IMG/VR virus record: IMGVR_UViG_3300042319_000694
Span: 1-46,294 of that record
Source: a virus
DNA length: 46,294 nt
Direction: 5' to 3' (one strand)
Below, piece by piece: positions 41,001 through 46,294 of this stretch; within the stretch, counting starts at the first letter, position 1; the number at the start of each line of letters is the position of its first letter. The notes under the pieces are model-generated. The model saw only the letters and a program-made list of their open reading frames with translations. It did no database searches and was not told where the DNA came from. The translations under genes and the position numbers were made by a program.

Positions 41001-42882
41001 ATAGGTCATATGTTACCGCATCTAGTGTGAAGCCTACATCTCGCTCGCATTTGAAATCATCGTAGACAAATGCAGAGGTAAACGGTGCTGTGTTTGTGGT
41101 GATCTGACGCTGAATAAACTCTGTGACTTCACGTTGAATGAACACACGATTTAATTCTAGTAGATATCGTGCATCTGGATTTCTAGGACCACGTTCTACC
41201 TGTTCACAGGCATATCGAATGGTTTTCCAAGGCTTGTCCCAAGTTCTGCCATGTATAGGTGAAGGCAAGTCAACGCCTGTGGTCGCTACAAAATATGTGT
41301 GGTCTGTTTCACCTAGAGTGACCCATTCTGGATCGATACCGTTAGAGGTTAATACTTGTCCTTCTCGGCCAACTGGCAGTCTTGTGGGACCTGAACCGCC
41401 ATAGTATACTAAATCGCCTCTTACTGAAAGAATATCAGTTTCGGATCCCACACTTAATAGACTCCAGTATGTACCTGCAGTGTCTTGATCGGGTCTGCTG
41501 TTTGCCTGACCGCCACCTGCTGCGCCTACTGTAGATCCGTCATCACCTTCTGATCTATGAGATAATAGGCAGATATAGGCGTTTGCGCCAAATCTTACAG
41601 CATCGCCTAGCAGATAATCTCGGTCATCTGACCACAGGCCTTGCCAGTTGATACCAGCATTGAGTTGTGACCAGTATGTGGTGTTTGGCGGTTCTGCTGA
41701 CACAGTAGCAGTCATCGTGCCGCTAGCATCTGCAGTTATATTGAATGTTGTTCCACCTGGAGTAGTACTGATGGTGATATTGCCTGCTGCCACAGTTTTC
41801 ACGTAGTATCTAGCAGTAGTAAACACATTACCAAATGTTGTGCCGGAGAATCTTACAGCCATACCCACAACAATACCATTGGTGCTGGCTATAGTAAATG
41901 TATCTGTGGCTGCTGTAACTGCTGTAACAGTAACTGTGGTTGAAGGAGAATCTTGTGCTGCCAAATAGGTATAACCGCCTAAGCTAACCACTTCACCTAC
42001 TTCATAAGAAGTTCCACCTGCCCACGCAGATTGAAATTTAAATCCTTCTGTGTACAGATCCCAGTTGGCCGAACCAACGCTTGACGGAACAAATGCATCT
42101 GTATGCACAGTTTTTGCAATGTATTGATTGCCGCCATATTGCACAACATCACCTGGTTGATAAAGTGTGGCTGGATTCCAGGTACTTTCAAATTCAGTGC
42201 CTTCAGTGAACTGGGTCCATCGACCTGCGGTACTGTCTGTTAAGAATGCTGCATCTGCGGTATGTTGAATAGCACAGATCCACAATCCAGCACCGTATTT
42301 GACCACATCATTGAGTTTGTATCTAACAGCAGTGGACCATGTACCCTTGTATTCTACACCGGGATTAAATGTATCCCATTTGGCTTGATCTGCTTCCAAC
42401 CCAGATGCTGCGGTAGCAGCCGAGGTGTGGTGAAGATTACACACATAGGTGTAGCCGCCGTACTTGACTAGGTCATTTACCTTGTAACGAGTAGAAGTTG
42501 TCCAACTGGTTTTCCAATCAAATCCCTCTGCGTACACCGTCCATTTAGCTTGGTCAGCTTCTAGTCCTGACGCTGTAGTAGCTGCAGAAGTGTGACTGTC
42601 ATTACAAATATATAGGAGTCCACCGTATTTGACCACATCATTGAGTTTGTAGAAAGTGCTGACATTCCAATCGCCGGTCCACGATTGACCGTCGCTCATT
42701 TGATTCCATTTAGTTGGATTATATTCTAGATCTGTATTAAAATCTGCAGCAGAAGTATGCCCTATCGCACAAATATATGTGCGAGCACCATATCTAACAA
42801 CATCATCAATGTAGTATGTTGTTGCCGATGTCCATGTATTCTTCCATACAAATCGAATTCTACCTAATTTAAATTCTGCCAT
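35047..42882 (-). CDS. Giant tail fibre/adhesin, 2611 aa, with carbohydrate-binding-like repeats and Asp-box propeller
   Basis: Order of parts: (1) residues 1 to about 470: seven repeats of a CBM5/12-like module (W..TTYYIDDVVRYG.RTYIC pattern), with linkers containing HTSAA; (2) about 540-1540: four repeats of a helical unit with KCERDVGFTLDAVTYDL, KCKRDVAFIVDAMDYDL, KCIRDTRLILEAVMFDF and CLRDVNTYIDALKYDL; (3) about 1570-1900: a beta-helix-like part (SLDPGWGPEDYRTWI); (4) about 1970-2240: six blades with Asp-box motifs (SEDGITW, SSDGENW, SLDGITW, SPDGVTW); (5) C-terminal attachment part (VFFTATDQDGNFRVGDLFAIEQ). Host-glycan recognition is inferred. CTAAATA box and GGAG precede it. Confidence 0.8.
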   Translation of the reverse strand: MAEFKLGRIRFVWKNTWTSATTYYIDDVVRYGARTYICAIGHTSAADFNTDLEYNPTKWNQMSDGQSWTGDWNVSTFYKLNDVVKYGGLLYICNDSHTSAATTASGLEADQAKWTVYAEGFDWKTSWTTSTRYKVNDLVKYGGYTYVCNLHHTSAATAASGLEADQAKWDTFNPGVEYKGTWSTAVRYKLNDVVKYGAGLWICAIQHTADAAFLTDSTAGRWTQFTEGTEFESTWNPATLYQPGDVVQYGGNQYIAKTVHTDAFVPSSVGSANWDLYTEGFKFQSAWAGGTSYEVGEVVSLGGYTYLAAQDSPSTTVTVTAVTAATDTFTIASTNGIVVGMAVRFSGTTFGNVFTTARYYVKTVAAGNITISTTPGGTTFNITADASGTMTATVSAEPPNTTYWSQLNAGINWQGLWSDDRDYLLGDAVRFGANAYICLLSHRSEGDDGSTVGAAGGGQANSRPDQDTAGTYWSLLSVGSETDILSVRGDLVYYGGSGPTRLPVGREGQVLTSNGIDPEWVTLGETDHTYFVATTGVDLPSPIHGRTWDKPWKTIRYACEQVERGPRNPDARYLLELNRVFIQREVTEFIQRQITTNTAPFTSAFVYDDFKCERDVGFTLDAVTYDLCHGGNIKSRGVANSLIGGLSEGETEAYPGLAIESDESVAAYNYMLTVIGNVLTQTAPTINYQTLNGDNSTATVAQYFNSDLTAEADALTTVTASVTLITNAITARAAAVTAPQIAAAIASVPARRSPSNLINIATGQYRETLPIIVPEQTCVIGDELRSTNAGPAGSLTNRSDAGYSVGALTRLQTVVDQIVRGANVTESAGNTSVQSASFPYATTDEAADASQLVRIMQHQIDFKISSTFMVSSANPTGYNSSFLTGFGDARTLLRENKEFIKEEITAFLTVNYPAVKYSRTKCKRDVAFIVDAMDYDLTYGGTWATLVAGTAYFDGDNSTALQIDSTEIAATVAAYARLKEIVQQIIANTGVTKSTGNAATQWTDSTNLTGGSAANATVGSLVDIITNIIQGDSTESITPQITVTTIATSNTLTSNNHGLSVGDAIIPRETGNGLTNGIKYWVVGTVNTNTFQLAATYGGTVLTSFIDGAGISIPVEVIDYPTATNGVTSTTALIAAAVTLDAAQETIVQNVVDDLNAVAWHTDFVVDETSFTSTDFRIYVGKHTLAHTYVSGGIVIKASGATLAISNFVYNNSTGYAIVTTATHGLAAGDIVNISSITVSCLSSGGTAFNAIFPNAYKTDGVTPKIQYLQTKCIRDTRLILEAVMFDFMFNSNFKTREAAYSYLRATAVDVFVGNQKTITRDALSNAKTEALANVGGNATAQARIETLMTMVDDIVFGATNEGSRCATGNRMVDYAVLQLERNRSYIVAEIDAYIDSTYTTTVSAATAATDLFTCTSTAWMTRNAAIRFTGTVFGGVDTTTTYYVQNVVSSTTFKIATTRDSNTAFDIVSDGSGSMTVALFYSSTACLRDVNTYIDALKYDLKYPGNYKSRYAARYYANSVTGSLEEDMYYLRDATGVRDQTLQGLTGDLLAPNEFGTSRVSAGAYASLDPGWGPEDYRTWIITRSPYVQGVTTLGTACVGQKIDGSLHNGGNDSIVSNDFTQVLSDGIGAWITNNGRAELVSVFAYYNHVAYLAENGGRIRATNGNNSYGDFGSVAEGFDATEIPVTGVVDNRLAFEAVIDRVITDGSALIQIEFQNAGIDYTEVVYTLTGGGSGQVVEIDEFRDDAVFEVRMLDLVEDSTNAPEAEGNLGGFGYITNSNTAQGGTSTSVTIAATDGESSTAYIGMKIVLTGGAGVGQFGIINTYNSGTKVAGLIKESDGTAGFDHLIAGTAIVSPDASSTYIIEPRVTFSAPGYTSTAATLPTSGTWSAVKYGETAAVYTSVTGTYVGNGSGATFTVIRNGWKYTPSGQGAGTGYARLQTITILGTSLGGTTPNNDLVITITAVNSTTGAILDFDHAGYGIGGRYVALRSGSTVGATSEDGILWTTRASLMPSGANWSAMTAGLFDDGSSAGKISRFVAVAGTSANTTSAYSEDGITWTAASMQTSATWVGVTFGAQKFVAVSSDVTTVRISSDGENWDQTGTLTTTGFTAIAYGKNRFVAIKSGTNVTNHATSTTVAGTWTAGTLPSSSNWNSIAYGNNRFVAVSNTSGTVAAYSLDGITWTASTLPATASWTKVTYGQGVFLAVSTTTAAATSPDGVTWTTRTTSTAASGFSAVTFGNRNRYGQFVGVGGGTGDVATYIRTGATTRGRAKVAANKLFQVNITEPGSGYTTVPDITFTDPNNTFESPVTVRKNSGVLANPSFVNRGTQFVTGSGEVDVGDGYSELFQSGTFVASRRLAQRPTPGSNVVFSHLPSRVFKLVNVITFLGENDGSYTAFLQLSPALTISEAPPDGTAITMRLKYSQVRLTGHDFLDIGTGNFIDTNYPGVPLQSAIPANETVEQGGGRVFFTATDQDGNFRVGDLFAIEQSTGIATLNADAFNISGLQELNLGNVTLGGGSATITEFSTDPFFTADSDNIVPTQRAIKAFIAGQIGGGGASLNVNSVTAGSIFISSNVITTVTSGPIKMNATFEFRGGVIGLPIAFNYFLN

Positions 42883-42900
42883 TTTCTACTCCGTATTCTA

Positions 42901-42907
42901 TATTTAG
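42901..42907 (-). promoter_or_regulatory. Late promoter box of the 2611-aa fibre (CTAAATA class)
   Basis: Minus strand ACTAAATA, 18 nt before ATG at 42882, with CGGAG in the leader; lies in the 38-nt gap between the two giant genes. Confidence 0.6.
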
Positions 42908-42920
42908 TTTGTTATGTGAA

Positions 42921-45900
42921 TCAATTGAAAGACTTGTAAAACATTGTCTGTGCTAGTATCGAACCAGATATTCCAGAATTTGCACTATCAAATTCTGCTC
43001 TTACCGGCACTATGATGCGCAGGTTTGCGACGTTGTTAATTCTGTCAGGTCCTACTAGAACTGTACCAGCGATAAAACTACCTACTGCAATTTCTGAACC
43101 GCCCACGCTTAGTCTTGAAGCAAGATATGCTGCAATCGCACGTTGAGTTGGTACTATGTTGTTGGAATCTGCTGTGAATAAAGGATCTGTGGAGAATTCT
43201 CGAACCACTGCTCCTGTTCCACCTACTCTAATACCACCCAATCTCAATTCTGATAAACCCCCTAGATCAAAGAAATCAGAACTGATAGTTACTATTCCTG
43301 TGCTTTGCTCAACCGCAAATAGCTCGCCAGTTCTAAAGTTACCGCTTTGATCGGTTGAGGTATAAAACACTCTGCCTCGATCTAGTTCTACTACTTCGTT
43401 TTCTGGAGCAGGGGTATAGAATCCTGCATACAATTCAGGATAATTAGTTTCTTCAAAGTTGCCTGTGCCTATGTCTAAGAAATCATGACCGGTAATTCTA
43501 CACTGGCTAAACTGGGTTCTAATTGTGATTGCTTGAAGATGTGATAGATTATCACGAACTTTGATTTCAGGCGAAATGCGTATTCTTGCGGCCAGCCCTC
43601 TATCTGTGGGCCCTATTTCTTCAAGGCTCACTAATGTGTATGATCCAGCCAATCCTGAGATTACTAAATTAGCACCAAGAGTTGGATAACTGGTCAAATC
43701 GTTTATAACAATAAATTTGCCGGAAGGAATGACATCTGCAAATCCGTTGCCGAGGACTGTGACTGTGGTACTAAGAGTACGATAGCCCAATCCTCGATTG
43801 ATCCAACTAGTACTGCCTATAACACCGTCGGCTGTTCTTGCTTCAATCCTTGCTTCAGTTCCGTTGTTGGGATCAACAAATGTACAGGTAGGCCCTTCTG
43901 TATATCCCGAACCCGGATCCCATAATTTCACTGAGCGTATGATACCAGAACTTAGTGTGACTCGACCTAAGGCTCGTGCACCGGTCTGTATTTTATTGAA
44001 CTTGTCAGTGTTATCTATGGTTATCCACGTTGGTGTGCTTTTGCCCACTGTGGAATCTCTAGCATCTGTATGAGGAGTACCAAATGCCACGCTGACCCAT
44101 TCTGCAGAAGTAGCCAATGTTCTTGCTGTCCATACCACGCCATCTGCAGATTGTGCTGCATAATTTGTAGGCCCTGCTGTTGGATCAGCACCAACATTGC
44201 GGGCGCCAGTGTCACCTATGGCAAAGAACACTCCTTGTGCGTAGCGAATCTTCTTCCAGTTGTGTGCTGTGCTTCCGTCTTGTGATGGCATAGTAGCTGG
44301 CAACCAGTCTTCGCCATCGAAACTGTAGGCCACGTCACCTGTGCTAGATATAGCAACAAATCTGTCGTTACCATAAGTGATGCTGACCCATCCTTTCGCG
44401 CTTGAGTCTGCAATCACGTCCATGATATAATAATTCCATGACCATGTGTTCAACGTAGAATTGTATGTGCCCTTGGCCACACTGTTTCCATTGTTTCCTA
44501 ACACCACGTAAGTATTCTTTCCGTAGGCTATATCTGTCCATTCGTTAATAGTGGAATCGCCCGATGGCAATGTTACACTAGACCAACTAATTCCATTCAA
44601 ACTATATGCTGCTAAATTTGAATCAGTGGCTACCGCAATGAACAATCCGCCTCCGTATATAACTGAATTCCATAGTCGTGATGCTGGCATACTTCGCGTT
44701 GTCCAGTTTATACCGTCTATCGAGCTAGCCGCAACATTACTGTCTTGGCGTATGGCTACAAATTGATAATTTCCTGCTGCAGGATATATTACTCTGCCTG
44801 CTGCTATACATTTCCAATCACCTGCAGTCGGCATATTAAAACTAGTCCAATTTGTACCGTCTTCACTGTACAGTGCAGCCGAACCGCCTGAAGCAACTGC
44901 TACAAATCGTCCGCTGGCAGCTTCATTGTCTTCGCCTGTGCCGTAGGTTTTTTGTTCTGCAGCTAAAATTGAGTTGGTGCTGTCGTCGCTGACATCAGTT
45001 ACTAAAATAATTAAATCATTAAGTGGGGTTGCTCCGCCAAGTTGATCGCCATCAATGGTCAACAATTGGCCTGCTTCGTAGCCTGCGCCACTATTATTAA
45101 TAGTTATGGTATAATTTCTGCCTTGTTTTACCACGTTAAATGTAGCCAGTGCGGCAGTCACAGTTATATCTACTGTGCCAGTGCCTGCTTCATTAACTGC
45201 TATGTTAGTATAGGATTCGGTGGTATCACCGTAGATGATATCAGTCCAGGTGGTGCTGGTTGGCACAACGATCTCCTGTGCTGCATATGCAGGAGCTGAA
45301 AATATCACTCTGGGTTCTATTCTGTATGTGGTATTGGTCAGCAAAGGTATTGTAAGAGGTTTGCCTGGAACCACATGATCCCAACCTGGCTGATCATCAG
45401 ATTCTCTAGCTACTGTTATGACTTTTGAGACATTGTTGTAGGCTGTGATGTATCCATATTGACCTGTGCCTGCCCCACTAGTGAGAATAATACGCATGCC
45501 AAGATATTCTGTTATAGAATTTGCATCATTAGAAGCTATGGTAATAGTAGTAGCGTCGCCGGTCTGTGCATTGTTCTGTACCAGAGTGTATCCGCCTCCT
45601 CCTATGGCCTGTGCAATAGTTTCCGTGCCTGCATTAGCATCTAACAATCTAGCTTCAAATACAGCATCGTCACGAAAGTCTTCAAATACCACTTCAGCAT
45701 TAACGCCAGCTCCAACAAAAGAAGCTGTTACGCTAGAATAGTCTTGTCCTGCGTTGTTCCACTCTAAAATCTGTATCTCGTCAACAAAGTCTCCAGCAAA
45801 TGCTGCTGCTACTATGGCCTGCTGTGCTCTGGTATAGTTTCTTGCTATCACCGGAACTTCTGTGGCATCAATGCCATCTGCAATCACTCCGTATGTGCCG

Positions 45901-46294
45901 TATGAACTATTTCCGTTGGTAGCTCTAATTATACCGCCATTTTGTGCCAAGTATCCTATGTGTGCATAGTATGAAAACACAGATACCAATTCAGCTCTAG
46001 CATTATTCAATACCCATGCACCAATACCATCGCTGAGCACCTGTGTGAAGTCGTTGCTTACTATAGATCGATTACCGCCACCGTGCAACGATCCGTCAAC
46101 TTTTTGTCCAACACAGCCTGTGCCTATGGTAGTAACGCCTTGAATATACGGTGAGCGAGTATCGATCCATGTACGTGTGTCTGCAGTACCCCATCCCGGA
46201 TCAAGTGATACGTATGCGCCACCTAGCGGCAACTGATACAGATCAAATGCTGCCGGTGGATTCAGCGATGATTCAAGACCTTTTAGTGTGCAGT
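42921..46294 (-). CDS. Second giant tail fibre/adhesin, paralogue, 5' end beyond window
   Basis: At least 1123 residues; the frame stays open to the right edge, so it is partial at its N-terminus. The sequence entering the window reads CTLKGLESSLNPP and continues AYVSLDPGWGTADTRTWI. From there to the end it parallels the C-terminal about 1040 residues of the neighbouring 2611-aa protein: DGSLHGGGNRSIVSNDFTQV, an Asp-box region with SEDGTNW, SIDGINW, SLNGISW, SFDGEDW and SADGVVW (about 44100-44930), then VFYTSTDQSGNFRTGELFAVEQ and ADSNNIVPTQRAIAAYLA. The pair is a tandem duplication with strong divergence. Host receptor binding is inferred. Confidence 0.8.
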   Translation of the reverse strand, partial: CTLKGLESSLNPPAAFDLYQLPLGGAYVSLDPGWGTADTRTWIDTRSPYIQGVTTIGTGCVGQKVDGSLHGGGNRSIVSNDFTQVLSDGIGAWVLNNARAELVSVFSYYAHIGYLAQNGGIIRATNGNSSYGTYGVIADGIDATEVPVIARNYTRAQQAIVAAAFAGDFVDEIQILEWNNAGQDYSSVTASFVGAGVNAEVVFEDFRDDAVFEARLLDANAGTETIAQAIGGGGYTLVQNNAQTGDATTITIASNDANSITEYLGMRIILTSGAGTGQYGYITAYNNVSKVITVARESDDQPGWDHVVPGKPLTIPLLTNTTYRIEPRVIFSAPAYAAQEIVVPTSTTWTDIIYGDTTESYTNIAVNEAGTGTVDITVTAALATFNVVKQGRNYTITINNSGAGYEAGQLLTIDGDQLGGATPLNDLIILVTDVSDDSTNSILAAEQKTYGTGEDNEAASGRFVAVASGGSAALYSEDGTNWTSFNMPTAGDWKCIAAGRVIYPAAGNYQFVAIRQDSNVAASSIDGINWTTRSMPASRLWNSVIYGGGLFIAVATDSNLAAYSLNGISWSSVTLPSGDSTINEWTDIAYGKNTYVVLGNNGNSVAKGTYNSTLNTWSWNYYIMDVIADSSAKGWVSITYGNDRFVAISSTGDVAYSFDGEDWLPATMPSQDGSTAHNWKKIRYAQGVFFAIGDTGARNVGADPTAGPTNYAAQSADGVVWTARTLATSAEWVSVAFGTPHTDARDSTVGKSTPTWITIDNTDKFNKIQTGARALGRVTLSSGIIRSVKLWDPGSGYTEGPTCTFVDPNNGTEARIEARTADGVIGSTSWINRGLGYRTLSTTVTVLGNGFADVIPSGKFIVINDLTSYPTLGANLVISGLAGSYTLVSLEEIGPTDRGLAARIRISPEIKVRDNLSHLQAITIRTQFSQCRITGHDFLDIGTGNFEETNYPELYAGFYTPAPENEVVELDRGRVFYTSTDQSGNFRTGELFAVEQSTGIVTISSDFFDLGGLSELRLGGIRVGGTGAVVREFSTDPLFTADSNNIVPTQRAIAAYLASRLSVGGSEIAVGSFIAGTVLVGPDRINNVANLRIIVPVRAEFDSANSGISGSILAQTMFYKSFN

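Noticed and set aside
46230-46294. Start of the second giant fibre at the TTG at 46232
   Set aside because: The frame remains open to the window edge and the extra residues (CTLKGLESSL) align with the paralogue (QTLQGLTGDL), so the gene is truncated by the window.

Overview
The window reads as an internal piece of a T4-like contractile-tailed phage genome (myovirus morphotype) of the kind recovered from marine and freshwater metagenomes. Supporting genes are UvsX and gp32 recombination/replication proteins, both terminase subunits, gp4, gp13, gp14, gp15, sheath gp18, tube gp19, a gp48/54-like baseplate-tube protein, a gp1-type nucleotide kinase and very large tail-fibre proteins. The host is probably a Gram-negative proteobacterium: the phage carries ADP-heptose (LPS precursor) enzymes and a small signal-peptide protein with an Ala/Lys/Pro-rich body. 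No tRNA, integrase, IS element or CRISPR array was seen, and no gene-free stretch exceeds 300 bases.

Layout. (1) 1-2056: early/replication genes on the minus strand (uvsX start, a small ORF, gene 32), then a small cassette (79-aa ORF and 65-aa secreted protein) bounded by two intrinsic terminators. (2) 2078-10003: minus-strand late genes: a 626-aa putative structural protein, gp17, a 220-aa protein, an acidic Met/Pro-rich protein, a protein with a capsid-targeting-like N-terminus, gp16, gp4, a 121-aa protein and a gp48/54-like protein. (3) 10064-14244: gp19 and an unusually large gp18. (4) 14349-14687: a plus-strand zinc-ribbon/HNH-like gene whose end overlaps the minus-strand gp1 kinase; then gp13. 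(5) 16122-19792: plus-strand gp14, gp15, a degenerate Nudix-like protein and a small coiled-coil protein, divergent from gp13. (6) 19789-21882: tail fibre with a collagen-like stretch, tandem repeats and a cupredoxin-like C-terminus. (7) 21900-31293: a 13-gene, tightly packed minus-strand island: HldD, a heptose kinase, HldC, six 2-oxoglutarate/Fe(II) dioxygenase-like proteins, a cupin, an SGNH hydrolase, a NodU/CmcH-type carbamoyltransferase and a GT9-like glycosyltransferase. (8) 31408-46294: adhesion region: tail-fibre assembly-like protein, two Cys/Gly-rich paralogues, an S74-chaperone fibre, a small structural protein, a 2611-aa fibre and a second giant paralogue cut by the window end.

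How it works together. Regions 2-6 build capsid, packaging motor, neck and tail; region 8 supplies receptor-binding parts; region 7 probably makes and decorates a heptose-containing glycan, on virion proteins or host LPS (inference). Late transcription appears to use a T4-like box (A/G/C)TAAATA. At six minus-strand genes the box sits exactly 5 nt before ATG with no Shine-Dalgarno, predicting leaderless late mRNAs. A second class (CTAAATA) has an 18-33 nt leader with a Shine-Dalgarno. Intrinsic terminators separate several units.
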